A stretch of 51,907 bases of DNA from Bacillota bacterium (GCA_023388995.1 JAEWFD010000015.1:1-51907); one strand, 5' to 3'; positions 1 to 8,939 are shown, numbered from the stretch's first letter. Program-made: numbers and translations. Notes: generated from the letters alone by a model not told the origin.

Positions 1-256
1 CACTCACATGTTTCGCAACTTCCATCACAACTTCTTCCGTAATCTTCCCGGAAGGCACCATCACCCAAACAACTTTGGGACTTGGCAATTGCTCAACCAG
101 ATGGGCAATGCTGTCAGCAACCAGCAACCCTGCTTCTTTGGCTTGTTCCTTTGCAGAAGCTGTTGCATCAAAGCCAACTATTTCATGACCACAATCTTTC
201 GCATTCAATGCCAGATTGAGCCCCATCTTCCCTAATCCAATTAATCCTAATTTCAT
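1..256 (-). CDS. 6-phosphogluconate dehydrogenase family protein, N-terminal fragment
   Basis: This is the first 85 codons of a gene that runs off the left edge. The start at 256 gives a protein opening MKLGLIGLGKMGLNLALN, the Rossmann GLGKMG dinucleotide-binding loop, and later VWVMVPSG, both typical of 6-phosphogluconate dehydrogenase and the related beta-hydroxyacid dehydrogenases. The family oxidises and decarboxylates 6-phosphogluconate to ribulose 5-phosphate. The opening resembles the short (about 300 residue) NAD-type Gnd/YqeC group rather than the 470-residue enzyme, but the catalytic domain is outside the window, so substrate is inferred. The gene points away from the rest of the window. 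Confidence 0.85.
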   Translation of the reverse strand, partial: MKLGLIGLGKMGLNLALNAKDCGHEIVGFDATASAKEQAKEAGLLVADSIAHLVEQLPSPKVVWVMVPSGKITEEVVMEVAKHVS

Positions 257-291
257 ACACGTGTTCCTTTCCATTGCTTTTTTACTATCGC

Positions 292-840
292 CTATCGGTT
301 ATTTTTACGAATCTTCAATAATCGAAGCAGAAACAACAAATTCACAATACCATAACCGAATGTTCCAACTGCCAGAACATAATGCAAAGCGGCAATCAAA
401 TTGCTCATCTCTTTTGCCTGCATAACATTTAAGATAAATAGAATACTGACCGCTGTTGCCGTAATTGTGTGCATCAGCACTTTGCCAATTACCTGCGGTG
501 TCAGTTCTTCCGGCTGTTGTTCATCAGGGAGCAGAACATCCTCTTTCGTAATGCCAGTCACTTCTTGTAAACCCGGAATAAATAAGCTTCGCATTAAGAT
601 TCCCAGCCCAAAATACAAAATGAATGAGATTGCTGCAACTTGAATTGGCTTAGGCATATAGAAATATAATACAATTGCTGCAAACACGGAAATCAATAAA
701 CGATTTTGAAGAATGTACAGACCCTTCACGTCATTATCCTTCAGCAAATATGTCTTCTTTGTTTTTGGATCCAGATAAAGCAAGCGATGCTTCTTATCAT
801 AAAACATATTCTTGCCATGAATTGGTGTCGTTTCCTTCAT
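292..840 (-). CDS. Hypothetical four-helix membrane protein
   Basis: A 182-residue protein I do not recognise. I place the start at 840 because AAGGAG lies 8 bases upstream; a start ten codons earlier would bury that site inside the gene. The N-terminal 40 residues are soluble (MKETTPIHGK...), with a pattern like a short sheet of Tyr/Lys-rich strands. Hydrophobic segments follow near residues 43-60, 65-82, 125-145 and 155-175, with a charged loop (DEQQPEEL) between the second and third. It ends 35 bases before the 6-phosphogluconate dehydrogenase start. A good promoter lies at 957-984. Function unknown. Confidence 0.6.
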   Translation of the reverse strand: MKETTPIHGKNMFYDKKHRLLYLDPKTKKTYLLKDNDVKGLYILQNRLLISVFAAIVLYFYMPKPIQVAAISFILYFGLGILMRSLFIPGLQEVTGITKEDVLLPDEQQPEELTPQVIGKVLMHTITATAVSILFILNVMQAKEMSNLIAALHYVLAVGTFGYGIVNLLFLLRLLKIRKNNR

Positions 841-1408
841 CTGACAATCTCCTTCCTGTAGTTTCTTCACAAACGTAACCGCTCACATGATCAGCAAACA
901 AGTTCTCTTTGCCGAATGCGAATAGTCTTAGCAATGAATGTCACTACCTATATCACATATTATCACAAATTCATTTTATGTCAATAATAATGTAAGGGAT
1001 TACTTCTAAAATTTCACATAAATCCACTTTTATACTTTGTTTTATTTTACCAAAAATATCACACAGTTTAAAATTACGTTCACATGTAATCTATTATCCA
1101 TTTTAATTGCAGTAAAAATGATTAATAATACCACTATATTCCTTTTTGTCTTAATGTTAACCTTAGTGAAATCAGAAATAAATTGAAATGAATTCCGTTT
1201 GATATGTTTCGAAACAAAACAATTGTGATTCCATTTAGTTAGTCGAATCCCACAATAGCAAACCTTCACTCTTTTTAGAATTATATTATCACATCATTTT
1301 CACACATTCTATTAAATTATATAACCGCAGCCACACAAACATCTATAATCTTCGCATGATTCGTTTGCTTGTGAATACAAAAACAAATATAGCGATATTG
1401 GTTCCCAT
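841..1408. other. AT-rich intergenic region with one promoter
   Basis: About 570 bases without a convincing gene. The left part holds a minus-strand promoter for the small membrane protein. Between about 1020 and 1320 the sequence is very AT-rich; the longest open frame (75 codons, GTG start) lacks a ribosome site and shows no protein-like pattern. I see no RNA gene or repeat in it. Confidence 0.5.
957..984 (-). promoter_or_regulatory. Promoter of the small membrane protein gene
   Basis: On the minus strand TTGACA (979-984) and TAATAT (957-962) are separated by 16 bases, a near-consensus sigma-A promoter about 115 bases upstream of the start at 840. Confidence 0.6.
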
Positions 1409-1429
1409 AAAAAAAGATGGTTTCCCATC
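1409..1429 (-). terminator. Terminator of the SPFH/NatAB operon
   Basis: Read on the minus strand, GATGG-GAAA-CCATC is followed by seven T. It begins two bases after the stop codon of the ABC permease at 1431 and closes the operon. Confidence 0.8.
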
Positions 1430-1430
1430 C

Positions 1431-2666
1431 TTATTTCCGCATGATCATATTCTTCATCATAGTTCCGAAACGCAGGCGGTTGCCATAATGCAATGAGCCA
1501 GCTCGGTAAATGTAAATGGAGATATATGCCATGAGGCATGCTGCCGCAATTGTCAGTATCAATGAAATCCCCACTTCCCACAGCGCTACGGATACCATCA
1601 TGAAGCGAATCGGCATTGTAAAGATTGATACAAATGGTATAAATGAACTGATTCTCGTAATGACGCTGCCAGGCAGCTGCATGGAGTAAGAAGCAATCAG
1701 ATACGCAATTACAAACAAGAAGGTTACAGGCGTCACCGCACTTGCTACATCTTCCACTTTGGATACCAGTGAACCTAATGCCGCATAAATAAACAGATAT
1801 AAGAAGTAGCCTGTTACCGAGAATAAAATAAATACAACAATCGCTTCCATACTCATGCTTCCCCGCAGCATTGCACTAACGATTTCTGGATAATTAGCAC
1901 TGTTTAGTTGATAACCTAGATAAGTGACCACAACCATTAAACCTACCTGCAGAAAACCTACCAATCCGCTGGCAAACACTTTACCTAGCATCAACTCACG
2001 GGGATTGGTGCTTGTAATCAGAAGCTCCATCGTTCTGCTATCTTTTTCGCGAGCAACAGAAGTAGAAACACTGCTGCCATATAGCAAGATCAGCATATAG
2101 ACGACGATCATGAACGCATAAGCAAAGACGAATCCTTGCATGGAATCTTTTCCCATGACTTCGGTTTGAACTATAACAGAAGCCCCCATAATATCTTTCA
2201 CTTCATCCGGCGATAAACCAACTGCCTGCATCTTGACGAGTTTCTGATAAGATTGCAGTGCTTCCTGCATGGTGGATCCACCATAATCAAAATTTCCTTT
2301 GTCTTGGACAATCATGGTTACTGAAGATAAGGAATGCACTATAAACCCGTATTGATGCTCACTTTGCTTAACCGCATCTTTCAGTGCCTGACTATTCGGA
2401 TAAATACGAGGGTTTTGTTCCTGCAGCACCGCAAACAGCTCCGCTTGCACAATCGTGGAATCCTCAATCACATACGCCGCATTCGCAATTAAGGTCACCT
2501 GCCCCGGATTTGCCGTACTTTGTTCTGTTCGAAACAATTTAATGATGGTCGGCAAGCTGGTAACAATCAACAATCCGGCACATAACAAGAACGTCGTGAC
2601 CAAAACCGTCTTTTTCTGAATCAGTGATCTAAATTCAAAACGAAACACGATCGGAAAATTACGCAT
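1431..2666 (-). CDS. NatB-like ABC-2 family exporter permease
   Basis: A 411-residue membrane subunit of an ABC exporter. I start it at ATG 2666, which overlaps the stop of the ATPase gene by 8 bases (ATGCGTAA) and has AAGGTGG upstream; the longer frame to 2732 lies inside the ATPase gene. One helix near residues 20-40 is followed by an extracytoplasmic domain of about 130 residues, then a five-to-six helix block (SSVSTSVAREKDSRTMELLITS marks the entry into it). This is the ABC-2_membrane_3/NatB layout known from Na+ efflux systems and related exporters. Substrate is unknown; sodium export is only family-level inference. Confidence 0.85.
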   Translation of the reverse strand: MRNFPIVFRFEFRSLIQKKTVLVTTFLLCAGLLIVTSLPTIIKLFRTEQSTANPGQVTLIANAAYVIEDSTIVQAELFAVLQEQNPRIYPNSQALKDAVKQSEHQYGFIVHSLSSVTMIVQDKGNFDYGGSTMQEALQSYQKLVKMQAVGLSPDEVKDIMGASVIVQTEVMGKDSMQGFVFAYAFMIVVYMLILLYGSSVSTSVAREKDSRTMELLITSTNPRELMLGKVFASGLVGFLQVGLMVVVTYLGYQLNSANYPEIVSAMLRGSMSMEAIVVFILFSVTGYFLYLFIYAALGSLVSKVEDVASAVTPVTFLFVIAYLIASYSMQLPGSVITRISSFIPFVSIFTMPIRFMMVSVALWEVGISLILTIAAACLMAYISIYIYRAGSLHYGNRLRFGTMMKNMIMRK

Positions 2667-3561
2667 GATGTTCACCCACCTTGCTAACAAAGATTTCTTC
2701 CAGCCTTGGCTGATACTCCGCGAATAGATCAATCTCTATGCCGTGTTCGACCAGCTCTTTCAGCAATTTGCTTTTTTGATACATATCTGAGAGCGAGATC
2801 AAATATGCTCCTTGCTCTTTTTGGAATGACAGCTGCCGCTGTTCTAGCAGCAACTCCAGTTCAGCTTCTGATTTGGTAAGCAGGCGCACTTTATCTTTAC
2901 CCCAGTCGCGTTTAATTGCTTGCAATTCACCAGCTAAAATGATCTTTCCTTGATCAATCAACGCTACGTCATCACAAAATTCTTCTACATACGCCATCTG
3001 ATGACTTGAAAAAATTACCAGCCTGCCTTGCCCAATAAATTCACGCAGCGCCTCTTTGAACACCTGTGCATTCACAGGATCTAATCCGCTGAACGGTTCA
3101 TCCAGAATCAATATCTCCGGATCGGCAATAAAAGACTGCGAGATCTGAACTTTCTGCTGATTCCCTTTCGACAAGACTTCAAGCTTTTGACTTGCATATG
3201 CATCCAAGTCAAAGCGCTTAAGCCAGTACTGCGCATTGGCTTTTGCTTCTTTTTCTTTCACTCCCCGAAGCATCGCAAAATAGACCAGCTGTTCCAATAC
3301 CGTTGACTTGGAATACATGCCTCTTTCTTCCGGCAAATAGCCAATGCGGTAATTTTGCCGCTGAAATGGCTTGCCATCCAGCAGCAAAGAACCGGAGTCC
3401 TGCCGAAATACATCCATCAAGATACGAATCGTCGTTGTTTTTCCTGCTCCATTACGACCCAGAAACCCCATCGCTTTGCCACTTGTAACTGTAAACGAAA
3501 CATCTTTCAAAATATGCTTTTCACCAAAATACTTATTAATTTCTTTTAGTTCCAGTTTCAT
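2659..3561 (-). CDS. NatA-like ABC transporter ATP-binding protein
   Basis: A 300-residue ATPase that powers the adjacent permease. Walker A is GRNGAGKTT (residues 34-42), the signature is LSKGNQQK, Walker B is ILILDEP and the H-loop is SSHQ. The C-terminal 75 residues form the extra domain (DUF4162 type) usual in NatA-like exporters and end in EIFVSKVGEHHA. It overlaps the permease by 8 bases and starts 9 bases after the ribbon-helix-helix gene, so both are probably translated from the SPFH operon mRNA. The signature has K in place of the first G of LSGGQ, which is common in this group. Confidence 0.9.
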   Translation of the reverse strand: MKLELKEINKYFGEKHILKDVSFTVTSGKAMGFLGRNGAGKTTTIRILMDVFRQDSGSLLLDGKPFQRQNYRIGYLPEERGMYSKSTVLEQLVYFAMLRGVKEKEAKANAQYWLKRFDLDAYASQKLEVLSKGNQQKVQISQSFIADPEILILDEPFSGLDPVNAQVFKEALREFIGQGRLVIFSSHQMAYVEEFCDDVALIDQGKIILAGELQAIKRDWGKDKVRLLTKSEAELELLLEQRQLSFQKEQGAYLISLSDMYQKSKLLKELVEHGIEIDLFAEYQPRLEEIFVSKVGEHHA

Positions 3562-3570
3562 TGATTTCTC

Positions 3571-3759
3571 CTATTTTCCATCAGTATCATGCGGTTTCTT
3601 GCTTTCTTTGCGGCGCTGGCGCACACATTCATGCAATAAATATTCAATTTGCCCATTGATTGAACGGAAGTCATCTTCGGCCCATGCCGCCAGCTCCTGC
3701 CAAAGCGCAGGAGACAGCCGCAGCAGCACTTGTTTTTTGTCTTTTTCTTTTTGTTCCAT
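3571..3759 (-). CDS. Arc/MetJ-type ribbon-helix-helix protein
   Basis: A 62-residue protein with the pattern QVLLRLSPALWQELAAWAEDD followed by SINGQIEYLLHECV: one short beta strand that would pair in a dimer to contact DNA, then two helices. This is the Arc-like ribbon-helix-helix fold. Residues 50-62 are a basic, unstructured tail. It begins only 2 bases after the SPFH gene ends and its ribosome site is weak, which suggests translational coupling. In Bacillota a small Arc-like protein is often found beside an SPFH gene. It may regulate the operon or bind DNA at the membrane; neither is shown. Confidence 0.8.
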   Translation of the reverse strand: MEQKEKDKKQVLLRLSPALWQELAAWAEDDFRSINGQIEYLLHECVRQRRKESKKPHDTDGK

Positions 3760-3761
3760 TC

Positions 3762-4826
3762 TTAATATAAGCTACCGCTATTCACAACAGGCTGGGCATC
3801 CCGGTTGCCGCAAAGTACCACCAGCAGATTGCTGACCATTGCCGCTTTACGTTCCTCATCCAAATTAACAACACCATTTTCGCTCAACTTCGCCAAAGCC
3901 ATCTCAACCATTCCTACAGCACCTTCCACAATCATCTGCCGTGCATCAATCACCGCTGATGCTTGCTGTCTTTGCAGCATAACGGCCGCAATTTCCGGTG
4001 CATATGCCAAATGCGTAATACGAGCTTCCATAATTTCCAATCCCGCAATTCCCACCTTTGCCTGGATTTCATTTTTCAATTTCAAAGCAACTTCCTCACT
4101 GCTGCCACGCAGTGATGTTTCATTATCTTCGCTCATTTCGTCATACGGATATAAGCGAACGATATTGCGCAATGCCGAGTCACATTGAATCGATAGAAAT
4201 TCTGCATAATTATCAACATTAAAGACTGCTTTCGCCGTATTGGCAACACGCCAGATCACCACAATCCCGATGGTAATCGGATTCCCCAGCTTATCGTTGA
4301 TTTTTTGTTTATCATTACTTAATGTCATAGCCTTCAACGAGATTTTTTTGCGAGCCGGATAATGCACGCTGACTTGCCCTGCCACCGAAACAACTTGCTG
4401 CTGCTCCGCGAATTTGCCCGTCGTTGAATTAACACTTGCTGGATTCAATGCCGTACAAAACGGATGCACGAAGAAAAATCCTTCTTCCCGTAAAGTTCCG
4501 TAATATTTTCCGAATAAAGTCAAAACCAACGCTTCATTTGGTTTTAGCACTTTCAAACCGCAATACAAAAGCGGACCAATGATGCAAAAATACAGCAACC
4601 CGGCAATAATCATACTTACCGCCAGCCATTGCGGCATTCCCGGACTGACATACGTTACTCCTGACCGAAAATCAAACTGAACTTGATTTGGTCTTGATAC
4701 TTCAATAATCCCAAACACAAACAGGCAAATCGAAGCAATGATTGCTGCACTATTGAAAATAAGAACCATAAAGCCATTCTTTGCATGCAGAATACGTTCT
4801 TCCAACTGCAGTGTTTTTTCACTCAT
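3762..4826 (-). CDS. SPFH/band-7 (stomatin-prohibitin) membrane protein
   Basis: A 354-residue protein with two N-terminal membrane helices (about residues 18-42 and 66-90) followed by a band-7 domain: VLKPNEALVLTLFGKYYGT, then ITIGIVVIWRV and EIQAKVGIAGLEIMEARI, the typical core, and a helical C-terminus (APEIAAVMLQRQQASAVIDAR). SPFH proteins form large membrane-associated rings that organise lipid domains and other membrane proteins. The start at 4826 has GGAGG 7 bases upstream. It is first in an operon with an Arc-like protein and a NatAB-type exporter, hinting that it scaffolds or protects membranes together with that exporter (inference). Confidence 0.9.
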   Translation of the reverse strand: MSEKTLQLEERILHAKNGFMVLIFNSAAIIASICLFVFGIIEVSRPNQVQFDFRSGVTYVSPGMPQWLAVSMIIAGLLYFCIIGPLLYCGLKVLKPNEALVLTLFGKYYGTLREEGFFFVHPFCTALNPASVNSTTGKFAEQQQVVSVAGQVSVHYPARKKISLKAMTLSNDKQKINDKLGNPITIGIVVIWRVANTAKAVFNVDNYAEFLSIQCDSALRNIVRLYPYDEMSEDNETSLRGSSEEVALKLKNEIQAKVGIAGLEIMEARITHLAYAPEIAAVMLQRQQASAVIDARQMIVEGAVGMVEMALAKLSENGVVNLDEERKAAMVSNLLVVLCGNRDAQPVVNSGSLY

Positions 4827-4863
4827 AGTTATTCCTCCGTGATATCATTTCAATATCATGTTA

Positions 4864-4892
4864 ATATTATGTTAATTTCTTCCTTTTGTCAA
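4864..4892 (-). promoter_or_regulatory. Promoter of the SPFH-RHH-NatAB operon
   Basis: Minus-strand TTGACA (4887-4892), 17-base spacer, TAATAT (4864-4869); nearly perfect sigma-A promoter 38 bases from the start at 4826. It is divergent from the MarR promoter, with about 25 bases between them. Confidence 0.85.
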
Positions 4893-4940
4893 TATACATT
4901 CTGCGTGCTTTATTGTATAATAGTTGCGTACGCAACTATT
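4893..4940 (+). promoter_or_regulatory. MarR-ABC operon promoter with perfect palindromic operator
   Basis: TATAAT at 4916-4921 is preceded at 17 bases by a weak -35 (TATACA, 4893-4898). Positions 4919-4940 form a perfect 22-bp palindrome with core AGTTGCGTACGCAACT. It covers the end of the -10 box and the expected transcription start, so a bound MarR dimer would block transcription. AGGAGGA and the MarR start codon follow within 12 bases. Autoregulation is inferred from position. Confidence 0.85.
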
Positions 4941-4951
4941 TAGGAGGACTT

Positions 4952-5386
4952 ATGGATCACATTACAAAACTAATCAGTATGATTGAACGCACTCATTTAC
5001 AATATCGCAATGCTGCCTTCCAGCATCTTGGCATCAAAGGATATCAATATAGCTATCTGATCCAGATCTGCCGCTCGCCAGGCATCAGTCAGGAGCAGCT
5101 CACAAAGCAGATTCATCTCGACAAGAGCAATGTAGCTCGCTCCTTAACACAGCTTGAGGAAAATGGGTTTCTGACGCGGCAGGTTGATCCTCACGATCAA
5201 AGAAGATGGCAAATCTTCCCTACGGAAAAAGCAACAGCTATTTTCCCGGAGATTCTTAAGACACTGCATCAGCAGCGCACTTTTCTTCTTGCAGCATTCA
5301 GCGACGAAGAACAACAGCAGCTGCAGCACTCTTTGCAGCTCTTGTATGAGCGCGCCGAGGAATTGCTGCATCAGGTAACCCTATGA
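4952..5386 (+). CDS. MarR family transcriptional regulator
   Basis: A 144-residue winged-helix regulator. The start at 4952 follows AGGAGGACTT; an earlier in-frame start would lie inside the operator. The helix-turn-helix spans about residues 45-75 (ISQEQLTKQIHLDKSNVARS) and the wing has the conserved D-x-R-D-like pattern VDPHDQRRWQIFPT. Flanking helices form the dimer interface. It overlaps the first exporter gene by 4 bases (ATGA). With the palindrome at its promoter this is the usual layout of a self-repressing drug-efflux operon released by small molecules; the inducing ligand is unknown. Confidence 0.93.
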   Translation: MDHITKLISMIERTHLQYRNAAFQHLGIKGYQYSYLIQICRSPGISQEQLTKQIHLDKSNVARSLTQLEENGFLTRQVDPHDQRRWQIFPTEKATAIFPEILKTLHQQRTFLLAAFSDEEQQQLQHSLQLLYERAEELLHQVTL

Positions 5387-7095
5387 GGCAGATCCTGCGC
5401 TACTTGCTGCCCTATCGCAAACGGATTGCGGTAGGACTTTTCATCAAATCCCTTGCTACTTTTTTAGAACTTTTATTACCCTGGCTGCTTTCTTATATTT
5501 TAGACACAATTATTCCCACCAAACATATTCCTGCCATTCTGGGATTTGGCGCCTTGATGGTAGTGTGCTCCTTTCTAGGACTGCGCGGCAATATCTACGC
5601 CAACCAGCACGCCTCCCGCATCTCCAGCAATGCCATTGAAGCATTGCGGCATGATACATACCAGAAAATCCAGTCTTTTTCCAATACTACCGTCGATTAT
5701 TTCAAGATCCCGTCTTTGCTATCCCGTATGACTTCCGATACATACCATATTTACCAGATGTTTAATATGGTTCAGCGGATCGGTGTCCGCGCTCCTATCA
5801 TTTTGCTTGGCAGCATCATCTTGATGGTATCCATTGACGGTTCATTGTCGATTGTTATCTTCCTGGTTATGCCGCTTCTCGTATTTGTTATTTTAGTGAT
5901 ATCCATCTGCAGCGTTCCTTTTTACGATAAAACACAATCGGAAATAGATCGCATGATCCGCAAAGTCAGAGAGTCCATTCAAGGCATCCGTGTTATCAAA
6001 GCACTATCAAAAGAAGCGGATGAAAAAGAAAAATTTGATGCCATCAATCAAGCTTTGGTTTCCAAGGAAATGAAAGCAGGCGCCTTCGTGGCCATTCTGC
6101 ATCCCCTTATGACCCTGATTATGAATCTAGGCATGGTTGCTGTTTTGTACGTTGGCATTCAACGGATTCAGCAAGGCCTCAGCAGCACAGGAACATTGCT
6201 TGCTTTCTTATCTTATATTACCTTGATCTTAACAGCTTTCATGGCTATGAATCGCATCGTGCTGCTGATCGCCAAAGCGAGTGCCAGTGCCAACCGCATC
6301 AACGAGCTGCTTCAGGTGCAAGAACACCCTGTAGCCACAAATAAATCGCCCCTGTCCGATGCCCTTATTGAGTTCCATCATGTCTCATTTGCCTATCCGT
6401 CATCAGCTTCTCATCAGCTGCACGATCTATCCTTCCGCATCGGGCGCAATGAAACGTTTGGCATCATCGGAAGCACAGGCAGCGGAAAAACTACCATTGC
6501 CCAGCTGCTGCTTCAATTGTATGACTCCTATGAAGGAACAATTATCCTGGGTCACAAAGACCTGCGTTCTTATGATCCATTATGTTTGCGCCCAAAATTT
6601 GGGGTTGTCTTCCAAAACGATGTGCTGTTCTCCGATACGATCGAAGAAAACATCCGCTTTGGCCGGCCTCTGTCAATGCCGCAGCTGGAAGAGGCCGCGA
6701 AGATTGCCCAAGCAGATTCGTTCATCAAGCATACACCAAAGGGCTATCAGACAATGGTTCAGCGCGGCGGTTCTAATTTCAGCGGCGGCCAGCGGCAACG
6801 TTTGCTCATTGCCCGTGCTTTAGCTGCAAATCCCGAAATTGTAATTTTGGATGATGCTTCCAGTGCGCTTGATTACCAAACAGACGCTAATTTGCGCCGT
6901 TCTTTAAAAGAACATGGCCAGGCAACAACCATTTTGATTACCCAGCGCATCAGTACCATTATGCAAGCAGATCAAATTCTCGTGCTGGAGCAAGGCTCCA
7001 TTGCCGGACTTGGCACCCATGAGACATTGCTTCGCGAATGCTCCGTTTATCAGGAGCTCTATCAAATCCAGTTAGGAGGTGAATCCCATGAGTAA
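5383..7095 (+). CDS. Heterodimeric ABC exporter, degenerate-site subunit
   Basis: A 570-residue half-transporter: six membrane helices (residues about 1-300) fused to a nucleotide-binding domain. Walker A is GSTGSGKTT and the signature SGGQRQR is canonical. However Walker B reads IVILDDAS, with Asp where the catalytic Glu belongs, and the switch histidine is Gln (LITQRIST). These are the marks of the subunit that carries the inactive site in heterodimeric exporters such as TM287/288 and BmrCD. It overlaps marR by 4 bases and its partner by 8. Likely role: efflux of drugs or amphiphiles; the substrate cannot be read from sequence. Confidence 0.93.
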   Translation: MRQILRYLLPYRKRIAVGLFIKSLATFLELLLPWLLSYILDTIIPTKHIPAILGFGALMVVCSFLGLRGNIYANQHASRISSNAIEALRHDTYQKIQSFSNTTVDYFKIPSLLSRMTSDTYHIYQMFNMVQRIGVRAPIILLGSIILMVSIDGSLSIVIFLVMPLLVFVILVISICSVPFYDKTQSEIDRMIRKVRESIQGIRVIKALSKEADEKEKFDAINQALVSKEMKAGAFVAILHPLMTLIMNLGMVAVLYVGIQRIQQGLSSTGTLLAFLSYITLILTAFMAMNRIVLLIAKASASANRINELLQVQEHPVATNKSPLSDALIEFHHVSFAYPSSASHQLHDLSFRIGRNETFGIIGSTGSGKTTIAQLLLQLYDSYEGTIILGHKDLRSYDPLCLRPKFGVVFQNDVLFSDTIEENIRFGRPLSMPQLEEAAKIAQADSFIKHTPKGYQTMVQRGGSNFSGGQRQRLLIARALAANPEIVILDDASSALDYQTDANLRRSLKEHGQATTILITQRISTIMQADQILVLEQGSIAGLGTHETLLRECSVYQELYQIQLGGESHE

Positions 7096-8863
7096 TCGCT
7101 TTGGCTTAAGCAGCGCTATTGAGAAACCAAAGCAAGCACGTTCCACGCTGCGGCGCTTAATGTCGTATATCTTCCAGCATCCCTGGCTGTTTCTAGTTGC
7201 GGTTGCAATGGTCATCACCAGTAACTTTCTGCAATTGTTAGGACCTTATTTGATTGGTATTGTCATTGACCTATTAAAAGACAGCCACGAACTACCGATA
7301 CAAATCAAGCAGATCTTACTTTGGCTGATCCTTGTCTATCTAGGCGCTTTCCTTCTCTCTTATCTGCAATCTCTGCTTATGATTCGCTTGAGTCAAGCGA
7401 TAATCAAGCAGCTGCGGCAAGATTTATTCCATAAATTCATGGACGTTTCCGTCGGCTATATCGATAAGCATCAAATCGGCGATATGATGAGCCGTATTAC
7501 TTATGATATCGATACAATCAATACTTCCTTGTCCACAGACTTTGTGCAATTACTGGGTAGTCTGGTTACCGTTATCGGCTCTTTTGCCATGATGGTTGTT
7601 TTATCGCCGCTTTTGCTGTCTGTTTTTGTCATTACGATCCCCACAGCATTTGCAACAACTTATTTTCTCACCAAGAAAACACGCCCTTTATTTCGCAAGC
7701 GTTCGGTTGCACTTGGCGATCTCAACGGATTTGTGGAAGAAACCATATCCGGTCAAAAAACCATTAAGGTCTACTCTCAGGAAGCAACTATGCTGAAGCA
7801 ATTTCAGGCGAAAAACCAGGACGCCAGCGAAGCCTACTACCAAGCAGATTACTATGGCAGCATCAATGGTCCTGCAATCAGTTTCATCAACAATATATCA
7901 TTGGCGCTCATCAGCTTGTTTGGCTCCCTTTTGTATTTGTTTTCCTGGATTACTCTAGGCAATATTTCTTCCTTTTTGCTTTATTCGCGCAAGTTTTCAG
8001 GCCCTATTAACGAAAGTGCCAATATATTTAACGAACTGCAAGCATCACTGGCTGCTGCCGAACGAGTGTTCCGCGTTCTGGATAAGCCCAATGAAGCTGA
8101 TTCGGCCCTTGCGGTCTCTAAAGCAGTCGGGACAAAACAAGGAGAAGTCTTATTTCGCCATGTGCAGTTCGGATATGACCCCGGCAAGCCGGTTATTCAA
8201 GATTTTACCCAAGCAATTTCTCCGGGAAGCCTTGTGGCAATTGTTGGCCCGACCGGCGCCGGCAAAACAACCTTAATCAATCTGCTAATGCGCTTTTATG
8301 ATGTTCAAAGCGGCACCATCTCTTTGCATGGTGTTCCTATCGACGATATGAGCTTGCCGGATATCAGGCAGCAATTCACCATGGTTCTCCAAGACAGCTG
8401 GCTGTTTTATGGAACAATCTACGAAAACATTGTTTACGGTAATCCCGATGTTACCAAAGAAGACGTGATTGCGATTGCGAAGCAGCTGCATATCCACTCG
8501 TTTATCTCCCAGCTTCCGCAAGGATATGACTCAGTCATCACCGATGATGGCGTGAATTTATCCAAAGGGCAGAAGCAGCTTCTGACCATTGCCCGGGCCT
8601 TGCTGCAGAAACGCTCCATGGTCATTTTGGATGAAGCTACTTCGAATGTTGACACCCGCACAGAACTGCACATCCAAAAGGCAATGCGGTACCTCATGAA
8701 AGACAAAACTTGCTTTGTCATCGCTCACCGCCTTTCCACCATTCAGCACGCTGATCTGATCTTAGTCATGCAGCAAGGAACCATTGTCGAGCAAGGTACC
8801 CACGAGCAGCTGATGCAAGCCAAAAGCACCTATTATCAAATATTCACTTCACAATTTCTATAA
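7088..8863 (+). CDS. Heterodimeric ABC exporter, catalytic-site subunit
   Basis: A 591-residue half-transporter, partner of the preceding gene. The start is ATG 7088, 8 bases after AGGAGG; the in-frame GTG at 7079 overlaps that site. Six helices (about residues 25-310) precede the ATPase domain with Walker A GPTGAGKTT, Walker B MVILDEAT (catalytic Glu present) and switch His in IAHRLST. The signature is altered: LSKGQKQ instead of LSGGQ. The altered signature here and the altered Walker B in the partner meet in the same composite site, so one ATP site should be inert and the other active. A terminator follows 17 bases downstream. Confidence 0.93.
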   Translation: MSNRFGLSSAIEKPKQARSTLRRLMSYIFQHPWLFLVAVAMVITSNFLQLLGPYLIGIVIDLLKDSHELPIQIKQILLWLILVYLGAFLLSYLQSLLMIRLSQAIIKQLRQDLFHKFMDVSVGYIDKHQIGDMMSRITYDIDTINTSLSTDFVQLLGSLVTVIGSFAMMVVLSPLLLSVFVITIPTAFATTYFLTKKTRPLFRKRSVALGDLNGFVEETISGQKTIKVYSQEATMLKQFQAKNQDASEAYYQADYYGSINGPAISFINNISLALISLFGSLLYLFSWITLGNISSFLLYSRKFSGPINESANIFNELQASLAAAERVFRVLDKPNEADSALAVSKAVGTKQGEVLFRHVQFGYDPGKPVIQDFTQAISPGSLVAIVGPTGAGKTTLINLLMRFYDVQSGTISLHGVPIDDMSLPDIRQQFTMVLQDSWLFYGTIYENIVYGNPDVTKEDVIAIAKQLHIHSFISQLPQGYDSVITDDGVNLSKGQKQLLTIARALLQKRSMVILDEATSNVDTRTELHIQKAMRYLMKDKTCFVIAHRLSTIQHADLILVMQQGTIVEQGTHEQLMQAKSTYYQIFTSQFL

Positions 8864-8880
8864 TATACTGCATATATAAC

Positions 8881-8910
8881 AAAACCGCTCCAAATAGCGG
8901 TTTTCATTTT
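8881..8910 (+). terminator. Terminator of the MarR-ABC operon
   Basis: AAAACCGCT (8881-8889), six-base loop, AGCGGTTTT (8896-8904), then a T-rich tail. Confidence 0.88.
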
Positions 8911-8939
8911 GTTTCATGTAATTATTGTAAGCAACTTTA

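Noticed and set aside
1042..1269. 75-codon open frame on the minus strand in the AT-rich gap
   Set aside because: GTG start without ribosome site, low-complexity composition, no protein-like domain pattern; likely chance.
7079..7087. GTG at 7079 as start of the second ABC subunit
   Set aside because: It overlaps AGGAGG; ATG 7088 has ideal spacing and an 8-base overlap with the upstream gene.
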